From DAOMOD01 sp964526035 (lineage in GTDB: Bacteria; Pseudomonadota; Gammaproteobacteria; Xanthomonadales; BPKI01), in contig CAZGKE010000097.1 of NCBI GenBank assembly GCA_964526035.1, positions 1-13,552 on the forward strand: DNA of 13,552 nucleotides, read 5' to 3'. This document shows positions 1 to 7,337 of this stretch, piece by piece. The notes below the pieces were generated by a model, which did no database searches, was not told the DNA's origin, and worked only from the letters and a program-made list of their open reading frames with translations. The first letter of the stretch is position 1. Each line of letters begins with the position of its first letter. The position numbers were made by a program, and so were the translations under genes.

Positions 1-161
1 GCCAGGCGCGCATCGCAGGCCATGGTGGTTCCATGGTCAAGATGCGCAACGCCGCAGGACGGCCCTGCAGACCCGGCCCGAAGGGTTGCCCCTGTGCGCA
101 CCCGCAGCCGCGTTGGACGCCTTGCCCATGGAACCACCATGGCCTGCGGCGTCCGCCTGGC
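1..161. repeat. Long imperfect inverted repeat downstream of rpoN
   Basis: Bases 1-36 and 126-161 are inverted copies of each other. The inner 22 bases (15-36 against 126-147) are a perfect match, as are the outer 8 (1-8 against 154-161), with four non-Watson-Crick positions between them, two of which could be G-U pairs in RNA. The arm contains two CCATGG palindromes (20-25 and 31-36). A second inverted match (85-94 against 174-183) overlaps the first, so alternative folds are possible. The element reaches base 1 and may extend beyond the window. It lies just downstream of the rpoN stop codon. It could be a transcript-end hairpin, a miniature mobile element or a dispersed repeat; the sequence alone does not decide. 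Confidence 0.7.
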
Positions 162-249
162 TGCGCGCACGCGCAGGGGCAACGCGACCTGCGCGGACCT
201 GTTCAGAGGTTCCTTGGGGCGGAGCGCCACGGCATCTGGGCACATGGAG
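1..249. other. Gene-free region at window edge
   Basis: No credible gene is seen here. Open frames in this stretch are high-GC shadows with no recognisable motif. In many gammaproteobacteria hpf and ptsN follow rpoN, but neither is visible before the window ends. Apart from the inverted repeat at 1-161, bases 184-249 show nothing I can name. Confidence 0.6.
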
Positions 250-1695
250 CTATCCGGCGCGGCTGCGCTCGTTGGAGGGAGGAATGCTCATTGCTTCCCG
301 GTATTTTGCCACGGTCCGGCGGGCCACGGCGATGCCCCTTTGGTTGAGGTCCTTGGCAATGGCGTTGTCGGACAGGGTTTTCCTTGGGTCTTCGTCCTGG
401 ATCAGCTTGCGGATCATCGCCTGGATGGCGGTGGCCGAGGCCGAGCCGCCGTCCACCGTGGCGACACTGGACGAGAAGAAGTACTTGAATTCAAAGGTGC
501 CCCGCGGCGTGTGCAGGTACTTGCGGGTGGTGATGCGCGACACCGTGGACTCGTGCATGCCGATGGTTTCGGCGACATCGCGCAGGATCATCGGCCGCAT
601 CGCCTCCGGTCCGTGCTCAAGGAAGCCCTGCTGACGCTCGACGATGCAGCTCGCCACCATGAACAGGGTTTCGTTGCGCGCCTCCAGGCTGCGGATCAGC
701 CAGCGCGCCTCCTGCAGCTGTCCGCGCAGATAGCCGGCGTCCTCGCGGCTGGCCTTGGCGATCAGGCCTGCGTAGTGCTGGTTGATGCCGAGACGCGGTT
801 GCGCGGCGGGATTCAGGCTGACCTGCCAGACACCGTGCTGGCGGTGGGCGTAGGCATCCGGCACCAAATACTCCACGGCGCCAGCGGAGAATTGCTGGCC
901 GGGCTTCGGGTCGAGACTGCGGATCAGGTCAAGCGCGCCGTCGAGCTGTTCTTCATTCACCGACAGTGCCTTCGCCAGCGCGCAGCGATCGCCGCGGGCC
1001 AGAGTGTCCAGATGGCCGAGCACGACGAGACGCGCCAGTTCCAGATCCGGACCGTCCGCGGAATCCGCACGAAGCTGTACGGAAAGGCATTCGGCCAGGC
1101 TGCGCGCACCGACGCCCACGGGATCAAACATCTGGATACAGTGTAGAACAGCCTCGATTTCATCGATATCGGCTTCGATCTCCGGCTTCAAAGAAGCCTG
1201 GATATCGACCAGGGTCTCGCCCAGGTAGCCGTCATCACCGATCGCGTCAATGAGCGACAGCGCAATCTGTCGGTCGCGGGTCGACAGATGGCTGAGGTTG
1301 AGCTGCCACAGCAGGTGGTCGTGCAGATCCTGGTCGCGGGTGTCGGCGATGTCGCGGTTCCAGTCACCCTGTTCCCCCCCGTGGGACAGCATGCCCAGAG
1401 TGGCCTCGGGACCCCAGTCCTCGGCGGCGGCATCGTCACCGGCCGCGGAGGCGTCGTCGCTGCTGGCGGACGACTCAATGTCGTCGCTCCCCTCGGCGGT
1501 CGCCTCCCGCTGGGGCCCTGCGGCCTCGCTGTCATCGGCGTCGTCACTGTCGTCAAGCAGCGGATTGCTGGTCAGCGCCTCCTGGATTTCCTGCTCCAGC
1601 TCCACCGAGGACAGCTGCAGCAGCCGGATCGCCTGGCGCAGCTGGGGCGTCAGAGAGAGATGTTGGCCGAGCCGCAGTTGAAGCGTGGGTTTCAC
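250..1695 (-). CDS. rpoN: RNA polymerase sigma-54 factor RpoN
   Basis: Sigma-54 directs RNA polymerase to -24/-12 promoters and needs an AAA+ enhancer-binding activator to open them. The 481-residue length is normal for the family. The N-terminal activator-interacting region (about residues 4-47) is rich in Leu and Gln and includes TPQLRQAIRLLQLS. It is followed by an acidic linker (about 48-93), the core-binding region, a helix-turn-helix near 369-390 (ETIGMHESTVSRIT), and the RpoN box ARRTVAKYRE at about 458-467, which reads the -24 element. The start is a GTG giving MKPTLQLRLGQ, which aligns with the usual RpoN N-terminus. No strong Shine-Dalgarno is visible; a weak GAAAG lies 9 bases upstream, inside a 16-base tandem duplication that spans the start. 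The gene lies 23 bases after lptB, as the last gene of the kds-lpt cluster in this window. Confidence 0.97.
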   Translation of the reverse strand: MKPTLQLRLGQHLSLTPQLRQAIRLLQLSSVELEQEIQEALTSNPLLDDSDDADDSEAAGPQREATAEGSDDIESSASSDDASAAGDDAAAEDWGPEATLGMLSHGGEQGDWNRDIADTRDQDLHDHLLWQLNLSHLSTRDRQIALSLIDAIGDDGYLGETLVDIQASLKPEIEADIDEIEAVLHCIQMFDPVGVGARSLAECLSVQLRADSADGPDLELARLVVLGHLDTLARGDRCALAKALSVNEEQLDGALDLIRSLDPKPGQQFSAGAVEYLVPDAYAHRQHGVWQVSLNPAAQPRLGINQHYAGLIAKASREDAGYLRGQLQEARWLIRSLEARNETLFMVASCIVERQQGFLEHGPEAMRPMILRDVAETIGMHESTVSRITTRKYLHTPRGTFEFKYFFSSSVATVDGGSASATAIQAMIRKLIQDEDPRKTLSDNAIAKDLNQRGIAVARRTVAKYREAMSIPPSNERSRAG

Positions 1696-1711
1696 GAAGC
1701 GTGGCTTTCAC
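1680..1711 (-). repeat. 16-base tandem duplication across the rpoN start
   Basis: Bases 1680-1695 and 1696-1711 are tandem copies differing at one position (1689 against 1705). On the minus strand each copy begins with GTGAAA, so there are two GTG codons 16 bases apart in different frames. The downstream one (1693-1695) gives the RpoN reading frame. The upstream one opens an unrelated frame that ends at 1553. Confidence 0.85.
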
Positions 1712-1718
1712 GAAAAGG

Positions 1719-2438
<720 letters not shown>

Positions 2439-2439
2439 G

Positions 2440-2970
2440 TCAGGGATTGCCGCCCTGGCGCTCCTGCAGCGGATCGATGCGCAGACGCACGCGTCCTTCG
2501 CCTTCGCTGCCGCTGGTGATACGGCCGGTTTCCAGGTGGTACTCCACGCGCTCGCTGGTCAGCTCGCCGCGCGGCTGGCGGATCTGCACCTCCCCGGTCA
2601 GCAGCAGGCGGTCGAGCTCGGTGTCGTAGTCCACCCTCAGGGCTTCGGCGTGCAGCATGCCTTCCTCGTCGTCGAGCGCCTGTTCGAAGGTGACCGGTTG
2701 GCCCTCAAGGATGACCTTCACGATCTGCCCCTGGTTCTGGTGGATCTCGGCGCGATCGGCGTTGACCTTCATGGATCCCTGGGTGATGCGCACATCGCCG
2801 CTGAGCACGGTGACGGCATCGCCGCGCGCGCTGGACTCGGTGCGCTGGGCATCGATGTTCATCGGCTGGTTGCGGTCGTCGCGGCGCGCCTCGACGCTGG
2901 TCGCGGCAATCAGTGCGAGGAAAAACAGCGCGCTAGCGGCGCGGGCGCGGAAGGAACTGGGCACGGACAT
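2440..2970 (-). CDS. lptA: Periplasmic LPS bridge protein LptA
   Basis: LptA forms the periplasmic beta-jellyroll filament that carries LPS from LptC to LptD. I chose the ATG at 2968-2970. It gives 176 residues, starting with a typical signal peptide: basic MSVPSSFRARAAS, hydrophobic ALFFLALIAATS, and probable cleavage near VEA. The mature part shows the OstA/LptA fold pattern: PMNIDAQRTE, then repeated strands such as GDVRITQGSMKVNADRAEI and VTFEQ. A GTG at 3007-3009 would add 13 polar residues ahead of the signal peptide and is less likely. The gene overlaps the 3' end of lptC by 38 bases. I see no strong Shine-Dalgarno at either start, which fits coupling to lptC translation. Confidence 0.93.
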   Translation of the reverse strand: MSVPSSFRARAASALFFLALIAATSVEARRDDRNQPMNIDAQRTESSARGDAVTVLSGDVRITQGSMKVNADRAEIHQNQGQIVKVILEGQPVTFEQALDDEEGMLHAEALRVDYDTELDRLLLTGEVQIRQPRGELTSERVEYHLETGRITSGSEGEGRVRLRIDPLQERQGGNP

Positions 2971-3508
2971 CGGCAAGGAGCTCGAATCGATCTTCGTTGA
3001 GGTCGGCACGCAGGCCGCGACCCCGGAGTATAGAGCCGGGCTGCTCGATGGTCACGGCAGACTCGGTGGTCATGCGGTCCTCTTCCGGCCAGGCGGTCAG
3101 GTCGTCGGTGCGCAGCACCAGATCCGGCGCGGCGTCGGGCGCGTCGCGCTCCACCACCACATCACCCATGAGCAGCAGCAGGTCGGCCTTCGAACTGACT
3201 TCGCCATGATCGGAGCGCGCCCGCCAATGCCGACCGTGGGCATCGGTCATGACGATGGAGGGTGATTCCATGGTCAGGGTGCCGTCGGTCGCATGCCGGT
3301 TCAGCCGCGGCGCCTGAACGGTGAAGCTGGTGACGCCCCGCTCGTTCAGCACCTTGAGGTCGAAGGACTCCAGCAGATAGTCCGAGCGCGGCGGTCCGAC
3401 GAAGCCCGGCTCGGCGTCGGACTGGCTCAGGTACCAGATCAGCCACTGGCTGCCCCCGGCAAGCAGCGCCAGCACCAGGATGGCAAGCCAGCTGCGTACG
3501 CCACCCAT
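2933..3508 (-). CDS. lptC: LPS export protein LptC
   Basis: LptC is a bitopic inner-membrane protein that receives LPS from LptB2FG and passes it to LptA. The chosen start gives 191 residues. There is one N-terminal membrane helix (about residues 7-26, WLAILVLALLAGGSQWLIW) followed by a periplasmic beta-rich domain containing SDYLLESFDLKVLNERG and LLLLMGDVVVERDAPD, typical of LptC/YrbK. The start ATG shares its first base with the TGA stop of kdsC (TGATG), which supports this start over longer in-frame extensions running into kdsC. LptC sequences are poorly conserved, so the call rests on topology, length and position between kdsC and lptA. Confidence 0.93.
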   Translation of the reverse strand: MGGVRSWLAILVLALLAGGSQWLIWYLSQSDAEPGFVGPPRSDYLLESFDLKVLNERGVTSFTVQAPRLNRHATDGTLTMESPSIVMTDAHGRHWRARSDHGEVSSKADLLLLMGDVVVERDAPDAAPDLVLRTDDLTAWPEEDRMTTESAVTIEQPGSILRGRGLRADLNEDRFELLADVRAQFLPRPRR

Positions 3509-4053
3509 CAGGCGCCGTACTTCGCCAGCAAGGCGTGCAGCTTGTCCTGCGCGGTCAGAATCAGTTCGCAGGCCTCGCGTGCGGCGCCGTGGCCGCCGTT
3601 GCGCTGCGTGCACCAGTGCGCCGTTGCGGCGACCGTCTGGTTGGCGTCGGCCGGCGCAATGGCCAGCCCGACACGGCGCATGACCGCAAGATCAGGCAGG
3701 TCGTCGCCCATGTAGCCGGTGTCCGCCGGGTCGAGCTTGAGGGCGGCGATCAGTCGTTCATAGCGGATCAGCTTGTCCTCCTGACCCTGGTAGACGTGAT
3801 CAATGCCCAATTCCGCCATGCGCGAGGCGACGATGGGGCTCGACCGTGCGGTCAGGATGGCCACTTCGACGCCCGACGCCTTGAGCAGTTTCAGGCCCAG
3901 CCCGTCGTGCACGTGGAAGGATTTGTGCTCGCGACCGTCCTCGAAAAAATGCAGATGGCCGCTGGTCAGCACGCCATCGACATCGAACACCATCAGGCGC
4001 ACGCGTCGCGCGCGGTCGAGGATGTCGGCGGGAAATTCAGCGGCGGGAGGCAT
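3508..4053 (-). CDS. kdsC: 3-deoxy-D-manno-octulosonate 8-phosphate phosphatase KdsC
   Basis: KdsC is a HAD-family phosphatase that removes phosphate from Kdo-8-P to yield Kdo for LPS core assembly. It acts as a cytoplasmic tetramer. The 181-residue length fits the capless C0 HAD type. The nucleophile and acid Asp pair are in FDVDGVLTSG (D24, D26), motif II Thr is in ILTARSS (T68), Lys is in QEDKL (K94), and the Mg-binding acids are in GYMGDDLPDLAVM (D117, D118). GGHGAARE near the C-terminus is also typical. I chose the ATG at 4051-4053 because longer in-frame versions translate the hairpin repeat upstream. No Shine-Dalgarno precedes this start; instead a TATACT box ends 6 bases before it. 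It overlaps lptC by one base. Confidence 0.96.
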   Translation of the reverse strand: MPPAAEFPADILDRARRVRLMVFDVDGVLTSGHLHFFEDGREHKSFHVHDGLGLKLLKASGVEVAILTARSSPIVASRMAELGIDHVYQGQEDKLIRYERLIAALKLDPADTGYMGDDLPDLAVMRRVGLAIAPADANQTVAATAHWCTQRNGGHGAAREACELILTAQDKLHALLAKYGA

Positions 4054-4059
4054 GGGGGA

Positions 4060-4065
4060 AGTATA
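4060..4065 (-). promoter_or_regulatory. Possible -10 box directly upstream of kdsC
   Basis: The minus strand reads TATACT, a 5 of 6 match to the -10 consensus, ending 6 bases before the kdsC ATG. Transcription from it would begin at or next to the start codon, giving a leaderless message. I find no convincing -35 at 16-18 base spacing, so this is tentative. Confidence 0.25.
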
Positions 4066-4091
4066 GGGCACACCCGTCGATGCAGCGCCGC

Positions 4092-4214
4092 AGGTTGGGG
4101 CAAGCGCAGCGCACCGCAACGTTTCCGACACGCCGAACGCAAGGACGTTGGGGTTCGCACCCCAACGTCTGCGACACGCCGAACACAAGCACGTTGGGGT
4201 GTGTGCCCCAACCT
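4092..4214. repeat. Tandem hairpin repeat between kdsD and kdsC
   Basis: Three tandem units fill the gap between two LPS genes. Bases 4126-4171 and 4172-4217 are 46-base direct repeats sharing CGACACGCCGAAC and a GTTGGGG...CCCCAAC palindrome. The first palindrome (4145-4154 / 4159-4168) is a perfect 10-base-pair stem with a TCGC loop. The second (4193-4199 / 4206-4212) has 7 pairs with a TGTGTG loop. A decayed third copy (about 4092-4125) begins with GGTTGGGG and ends with CGCAACG. There is no T-tract after the stems on either strand, so classic termination is not indicated. It looks like a dispersed intergenic palindromic repeat that has expanded in tandem. Confidence 0.8.
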
Positions 4215-4218
4215 GCGC

Positions 4219-5244
4219 CTAGACCACGCGCGCCCTGAGCAGATCGTGGATGTTCAGCGCGCCGACCAGGTGGTTGTCGTGGTCCACCACCAGCAGCGCG
4301 TGAATCTTGTGGTCTTCCATCATGCGCGCGGCTTCCACCGCGAGCTTGTCCTGGGTGATGGTGCGCGGATTGCTGGTCATCACCGCGGTCACCGTGGTCG
4401 AACGCAGGTCGATCTGGGCGTCGTCCAGGGTGCGGCGCAGGTCGCCGTCGGTGAACACCCCGAGCAGATGCTGTTCGGAATCGACGATGGCGGTCATGCC
4501 GAGACCCTTGCGGGTCATCTCCACCAGCGCCTCGCTGATGCTGGCGCGCTGGTCGATGCGCGGCACCTGGTCGCCGCAGTGCATGACGTCGTAGATGTGC
4601 ATCAGCAGGCGGCGGCCGAGGCTGCCGGCCGGATGCGAGCGTGCGAAATCCTCGGCGGTGAAGCCGCGCGCCTCAAGCAGGGCGATCGCCAGCGCGTCGC
4701 CCATCACCAGCGCCGCGGTGGTGCTGGCCGTGGGCGCCAGCCCCAGGGGGCAGGCTTCGGCCGGGACGCTGACGTCGAGATGCACGTCGGCCACCTGCGC
4801 CAGCGTGGAGGTGGGGCGCCCGGTCATCGCGATCAGCGGGTTGGCCTGGCGCTTGATGACCGGCAGGATGGTCAGCAGCTCGTCGGTTTCACCGGAATTG
4901 GAGATCGCCAGGACCACGTCCTGGTCGGTGATCATGCCAAGATCGCCGTGGCTGGCCTCGCCGGGATGAACGAAGAACGACGGTGTGCCGGTGCTGGCCA
5001 GCGTGGCCGCCACCTTGCGGGCGATATGACCGGATTTGCCCATGCCGGATACCACCACGCGGCCGGGGCAGTCGTAGAGCACGCGACAGGCGGCGAGGAA
5101 GTCGCCGTTGATGCGGGATTTCAGCGCTTCGATGGCGCGCGCTTCCGTCTGAACGACGGCCAGCGCGCTTTGCTGCAGGGTTTCGGCGTCAAGTGCGCTG
5201 GGCGCCCGGATCACCGGTTTCAGCGTGTGGATCTGCGCATTCAT
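4219..5244 (-). CDS. kdsD: D-arabinose 5-phosphate isomerase KdsD
   Basis: KdsD converts D-ribulose 5-phosphate to D-arabinose 5-phosphate, the first committed precursor of Kdo. The 341-residue protein has the standard layout. An N-terminal SIS domain (about 45-180) contains SGMGKSGHI (K70), HPGEASHGDLG, SNSGETDE, PAEACPLGLAPTAST (E163) and SHPAGSLG (H204). Two CBS domains follow, starting near DVMHCGDQVP (about 219) and AVMTSNPRTI (about 287). The Lys, Glu and His residues match the positions known to matter in the E. coli enzyme with an offset of about 11. It is the first gene of the minus-strand LPS cluster, but 165 bases of repeat separate it from kdsC. No strong Shine-Dalgarno is visible before the ATG. 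Confidence 0.97.
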   Translation of the reverse strand: MNAQIHTLKPVIRAPSALDAETLQQSALAVVQTEARAIEALKSRINGDFLAACRVLYDCPGRVVVSGMGKSGHIARKVAATLASTGTPSFFVHPGEASHGDLGMITDQDVVLAISNSGETDELLTILPVIKRQANPLIAMTGRPTSTLAQVADVHLDVSVPAEACPLGLAPTASTTAALVMGDALAIALLEARGFTAEDFARSHPAGSLGRRLLMHIYDVMHCGDQVPRIDQRASISEALVEMTRKGLGMTAIVDSEQHLLGVFTDGDLRRTLDDAQIDLRSTTVTAVMTSNPRTITQDKLAVEAARMMEDHKIHALLVVDHDNHLVGALNIHDLLRARVV

Positions 5245-5383
5245 GGGCGTAATCGTCTTTGGGTTCTTCGGGTGAAAGAGCGGGCGCCATTACGGACAAT
5301 GGTCGATTCCATTACCATTCGCGGCCCCATTGTACTCTGGTCGCCCGAGCGGGCGATTTCAGACACCGAGCGCAGGATGACCC
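5245..5383. promoter_or_regulatory. Divergent promoter region between kdsD and ibaG
   Basis: This 139-base region must hold the promoters for both the kdsD cluster and ibaG. On the minus strand TACAAT (plus positions 5329-5334) matches 5 of 6 bases of the -10 consensus and would give kdsD a leader of roughly 80 bases, but there is no good -35. A palindrome at 5341-5356 (TCGCCCG, AG, CGGGCGA) could be an operator or hairpin at the ibaG leader. I see no confident plus-strand promoter. Confidence 0.3.
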
Positions 5384-5626
5384 ATGACTCCGGACACCAT
5401 ACGTCAGTTGATCGAGGACGGCCTTCCTGGTGCCAAGGTCGCAGTGACGGGTGAAGACGGCGTGCATTTCGAGGCCACGGTGGTCAGCGGGGACTTTGCC
5501 GGCAAGGCGCTTCTGGCCCGTCATCGCATGGTCTACGCCACCTTGGGCGAACTCATGGGTGGCGCCATCCACGCGCTGTCGCTGAAGACGCTGACGCACG
5601 AAGAAGCCGCCGCGCGCCCGCAATAG
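5384..5626 (+). CDS. ibaG: BolA family protein IbaG
   Basis: Small BolA-family protein of 80 residues. IbaG-type proteins pair with monothiol glutaredoxins through a [2Fe-2S] cluster and are linked to acid stress and iron-sulfur handling. Family motifs are visible: HFEATVVSGDFAGKALLARHRMVY (about 28-51, with RHR at 46-48) and IHALSLKTLTHEE (62-74). A Shine-Dalgarno AGGA (5374-5377) sits 6 bases before the ATG, the clearest ribosome site in this part of the window. It lies immediately upstream of murA, an adjacency found across gammaproteobacteria, which favours IbaG over BolA itself. In E. coli the mla genes precede ibaG; here kdsD is the divergent neighbour. Confidence 0.92.
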   Translation: MTPDTIRQLIEDGLPGAKVAVTGEDGVHFEATVVSGDFAGKALLARHRMVYATLGELMGGAIHALSLKTLTHEEAAARPQ

Positions 5627-5697
5627 CGCCCTTTCCGCGCCCTGGAACGGGCCGATTCCGCTGTTCAACATGACTGCAATACGCACGTCCATCGTTC

Positions 5698-5703
5698 TAT
5701 AGA
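5698..5703 (+). promoter_or_regulatory. Possible -10 box directly upstream of murA
   Basis: TATAGA lies 8 bases before the murA ATG, in an 85-base gap after ibaG, and the start lacks a Shine-Dalgarno. A transcript starting about 7 bases downstream would be leaderless or nearly so. The -35 region is weak (CTGCAA at 5674-5679, 18-base spacing), so the call is tentative. Confidence 0.25.
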
Positions 5704-5711
5704 CGCACGAC

Positions 5712-6977
5712 ATGGCAAAAATCCTCATTCAGGGCGGACTGCCGCTTGACGGCGAGGTCTGGATATCCGGCGCAAAGAACGCCGTGCTGCCCATACTTGC
5801 CGCAAGCCTGCTGGCCGATGGGCCCACCAGCATCGGCAACGTACCGCATCTTCATGACGTCACCACCTTCATGGAACTGCTGGGTCAGATGGGGGTGGAG
5901 CTGGCGGTCGACGAGCGCATGCACATTCACGCCGATCCGCGCAGGACGGACCGCTTCTTCGCGCCCTACGATCTGGTCAAGACCATGCGCGCCTCGATCC
6001 TGGTGCTGGGGCCGCTGGTGGCACGCTTTGGTGAGGCCGATGTTTCGCTTCCCGGCGGCTGCGCCATCGGCTCGCGTCCGGTCGACCTGCACATCAAGGG
6101 CCTGCAGGCGCTGGGTGCCGAGGTCTCGGTGGAGGGTGGATACATCAAGGCACGCGCCAAACGGCTCAAGGGCACGCGCCTGGTCATGGATATGGTCACC
6201 GTCACCGGCACCGAGAACCTGATGATGGCCGCTGCGCTGGCCAGCGGCACCACCGTCATCGAGAACGCCGCCCAGGAGCCCGAGGTGGTCGATCTGGCCC
6301 AGTGCCTGAATGCCATGGGCGCACGCATCGAAGGCGCGGGCAGCAACACGCTTGTCATCGAAGGCGTCGAGAGCCTTCATGGAACGCATTACGACGTGCT
6401 GCCCGACCGCATCGAAACGGGCACCTTCCTGATTGCCGGCGCCATCACCAGTGGTCGCGTGCTGGCCAAGAAGGCACGCCCGGAAACGCTCGACGCGGTG
6501 CTGCAGAAGCTGACGGAGGCTGGCGCCGACATTGCCACCGGCGCTGACTGGGTGCAGGTCGACATGCGCGGCCGCCGTCCCCGCTCGGTCGATATCATCA
6601 CCGCGCCGTATCCCGGTTTCCCGACCGACATGCAGGCGCAGTTCTGCGCACTCAATGCAATCGCCGAAGGCGTCGGCGTGATCAGCGAGACGGTGTTCGA
6701 GAACCGCTTCATGCACATCCAGGAACTGAAACGCCTCGGCGCCGACATCCGCCTGGAGGGCAACACCGCCATCATCCACGGCGTCAAGAAGCTGACCGGC
6801 GCCCCGATGATGGCCACCGACCTGCGTGCGTCGGCCAGCCTGGTGCTGGCGGGTCTGGTCGCAGAGGGTGAAACCGAGGTCGATCGCATTTACCACATCG
6901 ATCGTGGTTACGAATGCATCGAGGAAAAGCTCGGCCAGCTGGGCGCGCGGATCCGGCGCTTGCCAAGCGGCCGGTAG
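5712..6977 (+). CDS. murA: UDP-N-acetylglucosamine 1-carboxyvinyltransferase MurA
   Basis: MurA transfers enolpyruvate from PEP to UDP-GlcNAc, the first committed step of peptidoglycan synthesis, in the cytoplasm. The 421-residue length is normal for this EPSP-synthase-like inside-out barrel. Key residues are present: K22-N23 in SGAKNA, R93 in KTMRASI, the active-site loop Cys C117 in LPGGCAIGSRPVD, D306 in PGFPTDMQAQF, R372 in DLRASASLVLAGL and R398 in HIDRGYE. A Cys rather than Asp in the loop predicts fosfomycin sensitivity at the target level. The start matches the usual MAKILIQGG opening. No Shine-Dalgarno is evident; a TATAGA box sits 8 bases upstream. It follows ibaG and is the last plus-strand gene before the repeat-rich gap. 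Confidence 0.98.
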   Translation: MAKILIQGGLPLDGEVWISGAKNAVLPILAASLLADGPTSIGNVPHLHDVTTFMELLGQMGVELAVDERMHIHADPRRTDRFFAPYDLVKTMRASILVLGPLVARFGEADVSLPGGCAIGSRPVDLHIKGLQALGAEVSVEGGYIKARAKRLKGTRLVMDMVTVTGTENLMMAAALASGTTVIENAAQEPEVVDLAQCLNAMGARIEGAGSNTLVIEGVESLHGTHYDVLPDRIETGTFLIAGAITSGRVLAKKARPETLDAVLQKLTEAGADIATGADWVQVDMRGRRPRSVDIITAPYPGFPTDMQAQFCALNAIAEGVGVISETVFENRFMHIQELKRLGADIRLEGNTAIIHGVKKLTGAPMMATDLRASASLVLAGLVAEGETEVDRIYHIDRGYECIEEKLGQLGARIRRLPSGR

Positions 6978-7102
6978 CGTTTTTCCTTCTCGCCCTCCTG
7001 CGCTTGCGGGGAGGGAAACAGCAACGGCGCCGCGACCAGCTTCAGTGTCGCAGTCGCTCAACTTCGCCAGCGCCTGACATTCGCTCCTGCGGAGGCTTGC
7101 AG

Positions 7103-7122
7103 GGCGGCATCCCCATGCCGCC
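7103..7122. repeat. Perfect 8-bp hairpin downstream of murA
   Basis: GGCGGCAT (7103-7110) and ATGCCGCC (7115-7122) flank a CCCC loop. The stem is perfect but is not followed by a T-run and lies 125 bases past the murA stop, so I treat it as part of the repeat cluster and not as a proven terminator. Confidence 0.5.
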
Positions 7123-7182
7123 GGCTTCGGCGCACGCACGAAGTTGGCACAGGGGTGCCGACCTACGGTGGCATTTGCAGGA

Positions 7183-7196
7183 GCCCACCCGTGGGC
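7183..7196. repeat. Short palindrome before the N gap
   Basis: GCCCAC (7183-7188), a CC spacer and GTGGGC (7191-7196) form a perfect 6-base inverted repeat. The two-base loop is too tight for a good RNA hairpin, but the sequence resembles the other palindromic intergenic elements nearby. Confidence 0.35.
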
Positions 7197-7237
7197 GACC
7201 TGGCGTTCGGCACGGATGTGAGCGGACGATCGCGGCT

Positions 7238-7337
7238 NNNNNNNNNNNNNNNNNNNNNNNNNNNNNNNNNNNNNNNNNNNNNNNNNNNNNNNNNNNNNNN
7301 NNNNNNNNNNNNNNNNNNNNNNNNNNNNNNNNNNNNN
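7238..7337. other. Assembly gap (100 N)
   Basis: Exactly 100 N are present, the conventional placeholder for a gap of unknown size. The 8 bases before the gap (7230-7237, TCGCGGCT) are identical to the 8 bases after it (7338-7345), which suggests that two contigs ended in the same repeat and may simply overlap. Confidence 0.95.

Noticed and set aside
22..1146. 374-codon plus-strand frame crossing the inverted repeat and rpoN
   Set aside because: It is antisense to rpoN through most of its length and shows no domain; the open 5' part only reflects GC-rich repeat DNA.
4054..4188. Longer N-terminus for KdsC (226 residues)
   Set aside because: The extra codons translate the hairpin repeat and have no similarity to the family; the 181-residue form matches KdsC length.
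4126..4217. Possible CRISPR repeats between kdsD and kdsC
   Set aside because: The two 46-base units are directly adjacent with no unique spacers, and no cas genes are present; they are a tandem hairpin repeat.
3535..5454. 639-codon plus-strand open frame opposite kdsC and kdsD
   Set aside because: It is antisense to two clear enzymes with intact active sites, has a His/Gly/Arg/Gln-rich composition typical of high-GC shadow frames, and shows no recognisable domain.
6993..7015. CCCTCC/GGAGGG stem just after murA as an intrinsic terminator
   Set aside because: The 6-bp stem has an 11-base loop and is followed by AAACA, not a T-run; the T-run lies before the stem, so the layout is wrong for a plus-strand terminator.
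5697..7139. 480-codon minus-strand open frame opposite murA
   Set aside because: It is a shadow of murA. The murA motifs are complete and the antisense product has low-complexity composition and no known motif.
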